Positions 13,401 to 23,921 of a DNA stretch of 64,000 nt are shown here, in pieces. Source of the stretch: Bromus sterilis (lineage: Eukaryota; Streptophyta; Magnoliopsida; Poales; Poaceae); the NCBI GenBank assembly GCA_950022295.1, contig OX465598.1:177400001-177464000 (forward strand). The letters are read 5' to 3'. The translations under genes were made by a program, and so were the position numbers. Each line of letters begins with the position of its first letter. Position 1 is the first letter of the stretch. The notes below the pieces were generated by a model. That model was not told the DNA's origin, did not search any database, and saw nothing but the letters and a program-made list of their open reading frames with translations.

Positions 13401-14770
13401 GATTGGGTTATCACACTATTATATTATTGCGGATGATATGATTATTATAATGTTGACTATACTCGATGAAGGATGGAAGGTCTAGGCTATCCCGCCCCGA
13501 CGCTTTGTTCCATTCGAGTCACCTAGGACCTGAGTTCCGGGTATTGTGTCTCTTGACAAGCGTTCCTAACCACGTGTGGGATGCTATGGGGTCCCCTCTT
13601 CTTACCTATCTAGCTCCAAACATTTCTAGTGGTGGCCCAAGCTGATTTACCAGTTGAAACATGTGTGTGACTGGTCCGCGGCTGGCAGATTTCAAACAAC
13701 TTGGGCCAGCGGAGACATGGTTTCTCTTGTTGTTCCACCCTAGGGAGCTAGGGGGCTGCCCACATGGTTTTGGTAGCTAACCCGTCCTCGTCCAGACGGT
13801 AGAGGCCAATTCGAGAGCGCGGGCGGCTTTTGAGTTGGATGTCGACTTACCGGGGGCCACCCGGATTTGTTCGTTGTTAGTTAGAGGGATTATGACGTCT
13901 GGACTCTCGGAACAACTCTTCAATAAGTGTCTTTAACGGGCCTGGCTGAGAGAACCAGCGTGCGTGCGAAGCCTTGTAATGGGCAGTTGGTACACCCCTG
14001 CAGGGTTTAATCTTTTCGAGAAGTCGTGTCCGCGGTTATGGACGACTTGATACCTACTCCTTGTTCATAGACAACAACAACTGAGATAATCTTAATAACT
14101 TGATCAACGTGTGTGTGCCTTGATTGCTTCTTCTTCGTCGGGATGCGAAGGGGAGGATAAGGATAGGATAGGTGTTATGTTTGCGCAAGTAGCTAATAGC
14201 AAGACTTGGTGGAGGCGATTCCTCATCGAATGCTTGGTTCTCATCTTACTCTAGAATAGATCGTTAGCCACTCATATATTGCTAGTGCGACTGCAAACTC
14301 ACCACTACCCTCATCTTAACGTGAGAAGTTAGTTACAAGACTTGTTGATATAGCTCACCCCTTCTTTTCTCTTTTACACACGTTATGCAAACGACCTTGG
14401 ACTACAGAGGATCCCGACGACCCTTCTTCTAGACGCCTTCATGGAGACTCGACGACGACTAGTTAGGCGGATCCCGGCGGATAGCCTGGACCCGTGTGGA
14501 CGTGGGAATAGTGTGTTTTAGCTTTGCTAATAGGCATTTTGTTGTAGTCTGTACTCAGACATGTATCTTCCACTGATGTAATGTATTTAAGGTAGTTGTA
14601 TGCCGATTGTATGAGATGTTGTATCCTTGTAGTTGTAATGTTGTCATATCATGTTGGAAATCCGGGGCATATGGCATTGTCATATGTCGCGGTGGGACCG
14701 ATATGTGGTTCGACCCGGATCTGGATGGACACATCTAGATCTGGAACAGTACCAGATATTGGGCCTTACA
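10401..14770 (+). repeat. 3' LTR of the LARD-like element (4370 bp)
   Basis: Aligns with 5466-9797 throughout. TATA box at about 10874, GC-rich island at about 10980-11740. It carries a tandem duplication of about 38 bp near 11610-11680 that the 5' LTR lacks. A 296-codon ORF at 10846-11736 is broken in the other copies and is not regarded as a gene. The conserved boxes lie at about 13990-14043 and 14553-14564. Confidence 0.9.
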
Positions 14771-15007
14771 GTAAACAACAAGACCGGAGAGATTGACAAA
14801 CTCTATGACTCGTTGGGAGCAAAGTTATTTTCATTTGTGTGTAGGACCAAGTCAACTTAGGCACCAACGAATCTCTGGCATCGTTGTCACCTTCTTGTTG
14901 CACTTGGAGTCCTACTAGACACAAACATGGTATCTTCACTAAGGGAAGTTTGCTACTATCTACATCTCAATCTTCCACTTGGGGTAGCCAACGAGGATCA
15001 CTATCCA

Positions 15008-15248
15008 GTGCCATCAGCGGTACTACCAGGGTCCGGACGGTACAACCGGGGCCTGATGGCCTATTGTGTCTACACTTTCTCTATACTTGCATATTGCCTC
15101 CCACTCATAGAAGTGTACCAATTCTTGTCTGTCTATTCCCTATTTCACTTTGCTTGGGTAAGTGGTTCTCACTCCAGAGGAGGTGGCTCGCATAAAGGGA
15201 AGAAGCGCTCTCGGAAGGCCGCGGAGAATGATGATGAGGTGGTCCATC
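15008..15248 (+). pseudogene. ATHILA ORF-1-like gene, 5' fragment
   Basis: After the A-1 LTR the DNA changes to an open frame. Its last part encodes a Lys/Arg-rich, hydrophilic stretch (GSHKGKKRSRKAAENDDEVV) and is cut by element B1 at 15249. The frame continues beyond B1 at 32034, where the 5-bp duplication CCATC is repeated. This is the N-terminal part of the gene described at 32034-33378. Its start is not clear, because the upstream sequence is truncated by the A-1 LTR. Confidence 0.5.
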
Positions 15249-15806
15249 TGTCGTGGGAAAGTCATGGCAGATGTTCGAAGAGTCTAACTTGACATGGGAC
15301 CTTTGCTCCGAGGTGGATACGAGGAGAGAGCCGACATGGACAAGAGACTCCGTGATTTACCCAGGTTTCAGCCCCTCTTTGTCTCGAGGTAAAAGCCTAC
15401 GGTTGCTTCTTATATTATGGGTTCCGACTCTCCAATTAGAAGAGTCGGTGGATCGATTACAAAGAGTCGGTTCGCAACCTTAGTCTCGAGGAGATCTAGG
15501 TTACACTGAAAGTGTCTAGTCCTATCTTGGATTGAGATTGTTCTAACTCTGCATCCCATGGACCTCGACTTATAAAGGCGTCGGGTCTCGAGGTTCCGTG
15601 AGTCCGACTCCGACACGAGGTGGAGTCCTATTTTAATTTACAAATATGCTACGTGCTATACAAGGTAAGTCGAATTCCTTCTACGGCTTCGATCTTCATG
15701 CTTGGCGTAGCCGGCTCATGGTCGGGTCTTCTTTTGTGGGCCTTCCTTAGATGAGTTGGCCCATGGATCCTAATGTCGGGTTATGGGCTTGGTCCATCCC
15801 CCGACA
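15249..15806 (-). repeat. 3' LTR of B1
   Basis: Starts TGTCGTGGGAAAGTC and ends CCCCCGACA in plus orientation. It matches 31469-32028, 33818-34378 and 62284-62844. TTTATAAG near 15570 is a TATA-like site conserved in all four copies. Confidence 0.92.
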
Positions 15807-15822
15807 TTAGCCCCCAAGATTG
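15807..15822 (-). promoter_or_regulatory. Polypurine tract of B1
   Basis: The minus strand reads CCAATCTTGGGGGCTAA directly before the 3' LTR start TGTCGGGGG. The same tract adjoins the 3' LTR of B2 at 34379-34394. Confidence 0.8.
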
Positions 15823-15972
15823 GTGTGATGCTTCAGTCTTCACAGTAATCTTCTTGATTCCATCGTGGTCGCTGACTCTACAATTGGCCAGACTGACTTT
15901 CCCACCTTCGAGGTTTATAAGGAGTCGGTGTCAATTTCTCTTGGTCTTTTCGTTTCGTCTTCCAACCAGAAA

Positions 15973-18900
15973 TGTCAGGACCCTCTGTTAGGTATGTGCT
16001 AGGATCAAGTCTCACCTTGCATCATGTTAAAAATTTCAAAAGAAATTGAAATGGGAGAGAGAACATCCCCAGATGAATTTAATTCAAATGGCCAGATAAA
16101 AATTTGCTCCAAAAATTCCTTTTTGCATTTTTGAAAAGTCACATAAATGAGTGTGATCACATATCAAGTGATCTGGTAGCAATCCCAAACTCATGGATTT
16201 TTAAAATATTCAAACAGGTCCTTGGAATTAATCAAAAATCCCTATTTGAATTAAAGTTCAATTCATTTGAATTTTAAAAAGTGCCAAACTTTATAAGTGG
16301 CTAGTCTATGTTATTATGAGGCCATATAAAAAGTTTTAGCATTTTACAAAATGGTTTGCTATTTAAATTAGCAGTGCCAAAACAAATTAGCAAAGAAATA
16401 AAAGAAATAGAAAATGGAAAACTAATCTAGCCCACCCCCTTCCCCCACGGCCCACTTACCTTGGCCTCGGCCCAGCCCAGCCCGAGGCTTTTGTCGTCTT
16501 CATCCCCCGCGGCTCCAAGCAGCTCGCCGGAGCTGGGAGCGCGGCGACGACGCCACGGCGACACACGCGTCTTCTAGGCCTCCCCAGCCCCCCTGCGCAC
16601 GCCACGCGACACGCCACAGATCCCCCTTCATTTTCCCTCTCTCCCTGGTCTCCCCAGTGCTTTCGAGCTCGCGTTTTGGGCCGCCGCAGAGAGCACACCG
16701 GAGCGGCCCCAAGCAGACCACGCGACCACCTGCCTCCATCCTCCTCGTCGTGATGTTCAGAAGGTCAAGCACCACCGTCTTCGTCGGATCCCCCGGCTAA
16801 TCGAGCCCGAACGGCTCCAACCGCGACGACAGGGTCATCGTCTTCCCACCGGCCGCCATGGAGATCCTCTCCAAATTTTTCGCCGTTGAAGCTTCTCTGA
16901 CCCCGCCGTGCTCGTCTGCAGAACCAGGGTGAGGCTAGCCGCCTTTTCCTCCTTTTCTTGCTCAAAATGGTGGCTCGACTCACCGTCTTCACCTACGCCC
17001 GAGCTCGGCCGCCGCCATTGTCTTCATAGCCATGGCCACGGGCCTCGCCTTGAACCCCTACTAGCCCCACTCGACGCGGAAGCTCACGGCACGCCCGCCC
17101 GTACCTCCAAAACCCTCTCCCGTGCCCGAAATCACCATCCCGGCGATGCTCCGGTAGCTACAGTGTTGTCGCCGGCGAGCTAGCCATTACAGCTAACCTA
17201 CCCCCCCCCCCCCCCACTAATCCTAACCCTAGTCACTGACAATGGGCCCCAGGCCCTTAACTAACCAATGTTAGTTTATAACTAACAGGGGATTAACCCG
17301 AGAGCCTATGACACCCTGGCCCCACATGGCAGCCCCCTGGTGACACCAGCATTGCATCATGCTGATGCAATAAGTGGGATTTCTCTGTTTTAATTTAATT
17401 CCAGAAATTGCAGAAAATGCTTAAAACTTCAGAAAATCATAGAAAAATAAATACAACTCCAAATTAAACATATAATATATGAAAAATGATCAGCAGAAAA
17501 TGCTCTATCCAAATATCCAACTTTCAACCATGTTTGAGTTGATTTTAAAATGGGACCAGTAGCTTTTGCTATTTGGCTTAATTGGAAATAATTCAAATTA
17601 AATTCAAATGATATTCTAATTTGATCCATTGCAATGCAAACTATTTCACTTGAACATCAGAGGCATATCATACACATGTCAAGATGGTTTACAAAGAACA
17701 AACAATAGCAAATGCAACTTGGCTAATTTGAACAACATTTGGAGTTTGAATTTAATTAACTTTTCAAATCAACTTCAATTAACATGTGACAAATTGAACC
17801 TAGGTCACATCAATACCATGCCATGCTACATTATGCATCTTCATTGTGCATTGCAATGTAATGTTTACATTGTTGTTGTTCCGGTGTTTGCTTTGTTTGC
17901 TCGATAGAAGTGGAACCAGAACCGGAGGCCACCCCATTCGTTGAAGACACCATACTGAACCTCGTCAGCAAGGCAAGCAAACCCCATTGATCATGTCTAC
18001 AAAATCCCACTTCCCTCTCAGTCTCGCTTATGCATGTTTAGGATATCACCTTGTTATCGATTCTACCGCATAGTTGAACCCATATCCGATGCATGACCTA
18101 TCATCTTGTCACAGTAGTAAGCAAACCACAATCCTAGCTGACATAAGATTTGCTTGATATCATGTAATCCCTGCAACTGTTACAGCTTATTGCATGCTTA
18201 GAGGTTACAATGAGGTTACTTTGATCTGTGAGTCGGAATGGTTGTGTTCATGTTATTGATAAAGGTGAAACTATGTCGGTGAATCCACCCTAATACAAGG
18301 TGAACGATGAGAGGTTGTGTAGGAGTACACAGTGGGTTGTCTCGTTGAACACCGCCTTAAGCACCGAGTTCTTGTATGGTAATCCAAGACAAAGAGTACA
18401 ACCACACATTGGGCTCACTGACCCCTCTCGGCCTAGTACCTTGATCCGTGTTGACGTCCAGGAGTCACATTAGTTCGGGCTTTCCATTTGGCATATGCAT
18501 AGAAAAAGAATGGATGAAAGGTTGCATCATATAGATATGTGGGTGGATCTGTGAGACAGTGAAACCATCTTCTCGGATGGCGTCTCGGTTGCCTACATTG
18601 TCTGAGTCCATATCGTTGATCCGGCCGGGCTCTCGAGCGGGATCTACCTCAGGTAGTCGACTCCTGGAATAGACCGGTTGTGAGCGAACTGTCGTGGTGA
18701 ATATCCTTGCTGTGACCCCTTGAATGGTGACGAGACCTAGCGGTAACTGATGGTCATGTGTGTGTAGAGGTACACCCCTGCAGGGTTAACAAAACTATTC
18801 GAATAGCCGCGTCCACGGTCATGGACTACTTGGAAAGTTGTGCTTGATTATTAGACAACTTGAATGGATACTTCTAAAACTCGCAAGATAAGCGTGAGTG

Positions 18901-19927
18901 CTATGGTGTGCTCCTCGTGGGGAAGTCGAGGAAGTAACCATAGTGGTGTATTAGTTGGAGACTTGGTAGTGGACTCGTGTACGTTTCTTACCTCAAGTCT
19001 GGTACTCGTAGTACAGGACTAGCCAAGTCAAAGCTGGCACTTCTGCATTGAAACCCCACCACCCTTTACCTTGATACTTGAGCATGAGTAGTATAGTTCT
19101 GATGTAAGTCTTGTTGAGTACAACTTTGTACTCACGTTTGCTTATTCTATGTTTTAGATGAGAACCCGGACCCCGATGGAGTCACCTTCGTGAAGCTCGA
19201 CGTTGACCTTGGTAGTATAGTTCCAGACAGCAGTCTAGTACCTCGTGGAAGGGTATGTATGTTTACAAGGCTTCTCTAAGCCATTTGTTAAACTTGTCTG
19301 TACTCAGACCTAATTTGCTTCCGTTGTATGATGTAATGTTGATCACAGACATGTGATCTTTGTATGCTCTTTGTGTAAGTCAATAAAGAAGTACTTTGTA
19401 GAGTTATGTGATGATACCTGTTGTTCATACTAGACATGTGTGTTGCGTGTATGATTATAGCATGCATGTCTTAGTATGGGTTTTCGAGACCTTAGTTGTG
19501 ATCTGGCTGGCGGTCTTTTATACACCAAGTGGGCCTTAGATGTGCGCAGCTTGGGGCATCGCGATGCGATTGCTCGTGACTGTCACGTGCACACTTTGTT
19601 GTATGATCGAGCCCGCCCTAGACCCCGACTAAGTGATCGGGCTGGAGCTTGTTTATGTAAGGGTTATGATTCAATCGACAACATGGTTGAGGCGACTTGT
19701 CTATGAGTATGGGATTTCACCACCCATAATCATTTAGAGTTGTGAGCGGGCGATGAGGACCCATCTTAGTTGATCATCCGTCCTGGATGGGATGCCCCTC
19801 ACGTACGATGCTTTCCGAGAGTGTTCTGTGCTTGGCCTTGTCTTCCTAGACAAGTGGGTACGGCTCTCGGCTCTCCATGTGACTGAGTTGTGACTGGAAT
19901 TACATACGCATATTCTGGGTCCCGACA
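15973..19927 (+). mobile_element. Giant solo LTR C (3955 bp) inside B1
   Basis: The ends are TGTCAGGACC and GGTCCCGACA, imperfect inverted repeats with TG...CA termini. The target duplication AGAAA is at 15968-15972 and 19928-19932. B1 sequence resumes after it, as shown by the uninterrupted match at 34530 in B2. No internal domain, primer site or second LTR is seen, so it is a solo LTR left by LTR-LTR recombination. A GC-rich island lies at about 16430-17200, with a poly-C run at 17203-17215. It shares the conserved box at about 18770-18826 and the CTGTACTCAGAC box at about 19299 with the LARD-like LTRs. The ORFs inside are short and not convincing. Confidence 0.85.
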
Positions 19928-20112
19928 AGAAAGTTTCTTTTCACTTTTTTAGTCATAGATCTGATAGTGCATTTATGATTTTACTGCTAGAAGCGTCACT
20001 ATTGAAGGCATTGATATCGTGGCGAGAATCGAGGAGTCTTTCCATAAATGTCACCTACCATGGGTAGTTTACCCGTGCCTTTATGGCATTGATTGATCAT
20101 CTCTTTGTGGCT

Positions 20113-20120
20113 ATATAAAC
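20113..20120 (+). promoter_or_regulatory. TATA box of the antisense B3-like gene
   Basis: TATATAAA lies 73 bp before the ATG at 20193, with a CT-rich leader between. In B2 the same TATATAAAC is at 34721-34729, about 74 bp before the matching ATG at 34803. Position and flanks are conserved, which suggests a real core promoter on the strand opposite to the retrotransposon genes. Confidence 0.65.
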
Positions 20121-20192
20121 AGCCATCTGGTAACTCATCTCTTGAGTCGTGTGCATCTTCTTCTTCCTCCTCTTTCTTCCGCCACTTTCTCC

Positions 20193-20800
20193 ATGGATCC
20201 CAAGCTAAGCACCTGCGCCCCTTTCACCGCCAGCGATCCTGGTTCCAGCGATCCTGGTTCCAGCGCTGGTTCTCGCGGTGGTCGAGGCCGTGGGCGAGGC
20301 CTTGGAAGAGGCGGTGGAAGGGGCAGAGGAAGAGGTGCGCGTACTGCTTCTCCATCTGTAGATCCTGAATCTCCTCCTTATTCTCTTGAAAGAAGTGAAT
20401 TCTTGGTTAATATTCAGACAATCCGTCGTTGGGTCAACCTTCCTGAATCCTTTGCCCAGCTTATGATGGATTTCAACCCTCCAGGTATGTGGCTTCGTTC
20501 TTAGGGGTGTCCTCATGGACCTGTTTGGGTGGCCACTAGTTATTCTAGTGATGGTTCCATGTTCTTGGAGAAGGGGTGAAGACCTTTCTTCGTTCCAGGA
20601 ACATCACAAGAGGAGACACCATTATCTTTAGATATGATGGTGGTGATACCCTGTGGGCCAGGATTTTCGACTCGGATGGTGATCGAGTCGGCTGTTGTAT
20701 GGAGAGTTCCAGCAGCAGTGATGAAGAATTCTACAACAATGAAGAGGAGGCCCAAGTCTCCTCATCTGATGACAAAGCCGACTCTGAAGAGGGCCATTGA
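20193..20800 (+). pseudogene. Antisense B3-domain-like gene in Tat element B1
   Basis: This frame runs opposite to the Tat genes, between integrase and 3' LTR. It begins in a CCATGG context. The N-terminal 35 or so residues are Ser/Pro/Thr-rich, followed by a Gly/Arg-rich tract (SRGGRGRGRG repeated). After that comes a region resembling a plant B3 DNA-binding domain of REM type: LPESFAQLM, then a VWVATSYSS strand, FLEKG, then RSRNITRGDTIIFRYDGG and IFDSDGDRVGCC. A Ser/Asp/Glu-rich tail closes it at TGA 20798-20800. The spacing of the FxxGW-like element, the RGD-type turn and the FRYDG strand is what B3 domains show. Breaks are a TAG at 20502-20504 and a one-base deletion near 20576 that loses the Trp codon. 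The B2 copy lacks both. Tat-lineage elements are known to carry antisense extra ORFs. The B3 assignment is my inference from motifs. Confidence 0.65.
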
Positions 20801-20801
20801 A

Positions 20802-20925
20802 GATGTAGTTTTTATTTAGTAGTATTTGTCGACTTTGGTATTGTTTTCTTTTTATGTAAGGAACTTCTTTTGATGTAAGACTTGGCCACTGATGAATGAA
20901 AATTTTAATTTCCCATCAGATTTGT
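20802..20925 (+). other. 3' flank of the antisense B3-like gene
   Basis: T-rich non-coding sequence with GATGAATGAAAA near 20891, which could act as a weak plant poly(A) signal. The B2 copy (57881-57995) keeps the same layout. Confidence 0.35.
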
Positions 20926-20997
20926 AAGTCGGTTGGATACCTCACTTTGAATACTTATGAATGAGAGTCGATGTTTTCAATGATATATATATATCTG

Positions 20998-21312
20998 TAG
21001 CCCCTTGGGTCGATACAAATGTACTTCTGTCTTTTGATCGACTCATAGGATAGACCGACTTGTAACCCCCATGAGTTGGTGTGGTCACCTTGTGTGCCGA
21101 AACAGGTCATGTAAATAAATTTTGCAGTGATACTCCCCAAGAGTTGGTACGATCATTATGGCGTCGTGCCAAATCTTGAATAAGAAATTTTGAAGTGTTA
21201 CTCCCCAAGAGTGTACGCATATGGGTGATATACCGAGTCTTTTTTTAGTAGAAACTTTGAAATGTAGTCCCCATGAGTCGGTATATGCATCTGGGTGCTG
21301 TGCCGAGTCACA
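20998..21312 (-). repeat. Degenerate tandem repeat, about 66-bp period, 5 units
   Basis: Units carry a core like CTCCCCAAGAGTTGGTA followed by a GTGCCGA-type block. Starts are near 20999, 21066, 21133, 21201 and 21267. The matching array in B2 is at about 58066-58385. Tandem repeats in the 3' part of Tat elements are a known feature of the lineage. Confidence 0.75.
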
Positions 21313-21925
21313 TAGGTCTAACTTTGATCTCAAAAGAAAAAAATGTTATGGATAATTGAGTATGATGTTTGTATGTAAAAAGGAAATGCAGAGGTTAATA
21401 GAAGCCGACTCAGGCCTCATCTTATCGCGTTGAGAGATATTATTGGTTCATGAGTAGAAACTTCTCTATAAGCCGGCACATATGACTAGCGTGCCCGGCT
21501 CTTAGGACTAAACTCGTTAGGCGTTTATGTAAGCCCCCAAAGTTTAAGCTAACCGGGATTGCGTTAGCCATATGAGCTTGAGCTGTACAGGCCAAATTTT
21601 ACGGCGTGGGTGGTCAATTCATGAATATGCCGGGATTTCTTCGGTTAAGAGTCGATTGGTGCCATAGAACTCCCCTACTTCCCCTGAATAAGTCATACAC
21701 ATCTGGAGTTTTACATATATATGCCGGATTCTCAGATAAGAGTCGATGAATATCATCGAGCTCCCCCATTCTCCTGACTAAGCAATATACATGCTTAGAT
21801 CCGTTAGAGGGTTGATCAAGCCCCCAGGTCTCTGAGAAAATATGCAATGTATGATGCAATATGAAAAATATGAAGATATTAAAATAAAGAAAAATTCAGT
21901 TATGATAAAAGTCAACTTTAGCATA
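21313..21925 (-). other. Non-coding 3' UTR of B1 between the two repeat arrays
   Basis: AT-rich, with scattered short motifs shared with B2 (58386-59015). No ORF of note was seen. Confidence 0.6.
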
Positions 21926-22225
21926 TGTGTGGCGAGAGCAGGTGCGACGAGAGTCGACTTTAGATATGGCGAAGGCCTAGTGCGATGAAGATCAACTTTG
22001 TATATTAAGGATGGAGGAATCCTAGTGCGATGAATATCGACTTATAGATTAAGTATGGCGAAAGCCTAGTGCGATGAAAATCGGATTTGTGTTAAATATG
22101 GCGAAAGCCTAATGCGATGAAAATCGACTTATACTTATTTATTATTTGGCGAGAGCCGTAGCGACGAGTGTCGACTTATATATATTATATGGCGAAAGGC
22201 GGTGCGACGAATGTTGACTGATGCA
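21926..22225 (-). repeat. Tandem repeat, about 43-bp period, 7 units
   Basis: Units contain GGCGAAAGCCTAGTGCGATG followed by AAATCGACTT. Starts are near 21931, 21968, 22010, 22057, 22099, 22148 and 22192. B2 has about 8 units at 59018-59350. Confidence 0.85.
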
Positions 22226-22245
22226 CAATAGTGTTCCTTTTCTAC

Positions 22246-23449
22246 TCAAGTATAATATGGACGGGGTTGTGCGATGTTCCACGGCCTGGGAGTCTCCTCC
22301 ATGGATGTGCGTGACTTTTCCTTCTCGCATATATCAACCAGGTAGTAGGATCCATTGTACAGGTTCTTGCTGACCACAAATGGTCCTTCCCATAGAGAGG
22401 ATAACTTGTGCATCCCATCCTTTTTCTGTATGAGGCGGAGCACTAAGTCACCTTCATGGAAAGTCCGACTTCTGATACGACGGCTAGGATATTGTCGCAG
22501 ATCTTCTGGTAGATAGCCGACTGAGCTGCTGCCAGTTCTTGTTTCTCATCAAGAATGTCCAAGGCGTCCTGCCTTGCTTTCTCATTATCGGCTTCCACAT
22601 ATGATGTGAATCTTGGTGAGTCGTGACGGATGTCACTTGGGAGAACGGCTTCCGCTCCATAGACCAGGAAGAAGGGTGTGTAGCCCGTCGATCTGTTAGG
22701 AGTCGTCCTGATACTCCATAGTAATGAGGGTAATTCTTCCTCCCAACAACCCGGCGTCCTTTCCAAGGGGACATAGAGTCAGGGTTTGATGCCTCGGAGA
22801 TACTCTTGGTTGGCTCTCTCGGATTGTCCATTAGTCTGTGGGTGAGCCACTAATGCAAGTTCGAGTAGGATGTGCTCATTCTGAAAGAATCGCTGCATAA
22901 CCCCCTCTGATATGTTAGATCCGTTATCAATGATGATGTTGTGGGGTAGACGAATCTGTATATTGTCTTTTTCAAGAATTTTAGTGTTGTGGCTGCATTA
23001 CATTTGCTGACCAGCTCTGCCTCAACCCATTTGGTGAATTTATCGAATGCCACTAGTAAGTGTGTATTCTTGTTGGCTGGCCTTTTGAAAGGTCCTACCA
23101 TATCAAGCCCCCACAATGCAAAGGGCCAAGTAATACGGATCATCCTGAGTTCTTGAGCCGGCCCATGAGCTTGCTTTTCATAACGTTCACATCCATCGCA
23201 CTTCTTGACTATATCATCCGCGTCTACATGCGCTATGAGCCAGTAGAATCCATGTCTATAGGCTTTAGCCACAAGTGAACGAGAGCCGGCATGATGCCCA
23301 CAATCTCCAGAGTGTATCTCATTGAGGATATCTCTGCCTTCTTCCGGTGAGACGCATCTCTAAAAAGCATTTGCGGGTCTTCTCCGATGTAACTCACCGT
23401 TGATGAGTACAAAAGATTTGCTCCTCCTGACAATTTGTCTGGCCAGTGT
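22246..23449 (-). pseudogene. Integrase of Tat element B1 (broken)
   Basis: The integrase inserts element DNA into the host chromosome. Read on the minus strand, fragments at 23272-22850, 22766-22443 and 22443-22246 follow in order. The first holds the zinc-binding CDGC pair, then WGLDMVGPF with the first catalytic Asp region and DKFTKWVEAE. The second has the W-rich, TPNRSTGYTPFFLVYG part of the core end. The third has the C-terminal KKDGMHKLSSLWEGPFVV beta-barrel region. The second catalytic Asp context reads ITDLTYQRG, altered from the usual DNG. Several frameshifts split it. Upstream, the linker to RNase H is interrupted by element D at 23450. Confidence 0.85.
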
Positions 23450-23921
23450 GATGAGGATCGGCCTCGGAAAATCCTAGGGTTAAGTACCCTAGGTTTCGTG
23501 TAGGAGGAAGGAGCGACGTGGCCTGAGCGTTGGTAGGATTCGGAGGTGACAAGCGAAACATGGGGGCACGATTTACCCAGCTTCAGGCCCCCGGAGGGAA
23601 AACCCTACATGATGCTTGTCTGATCTTGTATTGAAGATGATGTACAGAGGTGCCGCGAGGGCTTTGGTGGAGAGAGATTTGTCTAGTTCTATGCGCGGGG
23701 GATCTGTGTTTTGATGATCTCTAGAGAGGTTCCCTGCCTCTCTTTATATAGATAGCCAGGTAGGGGTTTACATGAGTCCTAGTCGACTACAATTAGGAGT
23801 CCTTGTCTTGCGCCTCAAGTCTTGGGCTTCACGTAGGTTTGCGAGTCTTCTAGTGGGCCACCAGTCTTGACATGCACCAGGTACCCTCACGGTGAGGAGT
23901 CGCGGGGTCACCCCCTCGTCA
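23450..23921 (-). repeat. 3' LTR of element D
   Basis: 472 bp, matching 26241-26716. A minus-strand TATATAAAG box lies at about 23743-23751. The polypurine-like tract CTCGGGGGCTAC adjoins it at 23922. Confidence 0.9.

Larger units (their letters stand above)
5466..14770 (+). mobile_element. Complete LARD-like LTR retrotransposon with giant LTRs and a tiny interior
   Basis: Two directly repeated LTRs (5466-9797 and 10401-14770) start TGTAACAGCC and end GGGCCTTACA. They flank a 603-bp interior that begins with an initiator-Met-type primer site. A perfect 5-bp target duplication, GTAAA, lies at 5461-5465 and 14771-14775. No gag or pol is present, so the element is non-autonomous and must have used proteins from another element. 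Large LTRs with a non-coding interior fit the LARD class described in barley, whose interiors are about 3.5 kb. This one is much shorter, so it is a deleted or distinct form. A solo LTR of the same family lies at 52362-56673. Confidence 0.9.
4083..15007 (+). repeat. 3' LTR of Athila-like element A-1, split by the LARD-like element
   Basis: The LTR starts TGATACGTCCC after the polypurine tract. It continues to 5465, is interrupted by 5466-14770, and resumes at 14776. Its end is placed near 15007 (GATCACTATCCA) by alignment with the LTR end of F (GATAGAGTATCA, followed there by a real primer site). Net length without the insertion is about 1.6 kb, close to the 1.65 kb of F. The sequence after 15007 is unrelated to an Athila primer site, so this is taken as a 3' LTR followed by host DNA. 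The exact end is uncertain by a few bases. Confidence 0.7.

Noticed and set aside
17200..17216. Poly-C run in C, with similar runs near 47575, 57390 and 62862.
   Set aside because: Ordinary mononucleotide tracts. Their lengths may even be sequencing or assembly artefacts.
15973..19927. Element C as a complete short element with its own interior.
   Set aside because: No second LTR copy, primer site or polypurine tract is found between the ends. One LTR with a duplication fits better.
21926..22225. CRISPR-like repeat-spacer array.
   Set aside because: Adjacent units are similar over their full length, including the would-be spacers. It is a plain tandem repeat in a plant retrotransposon.
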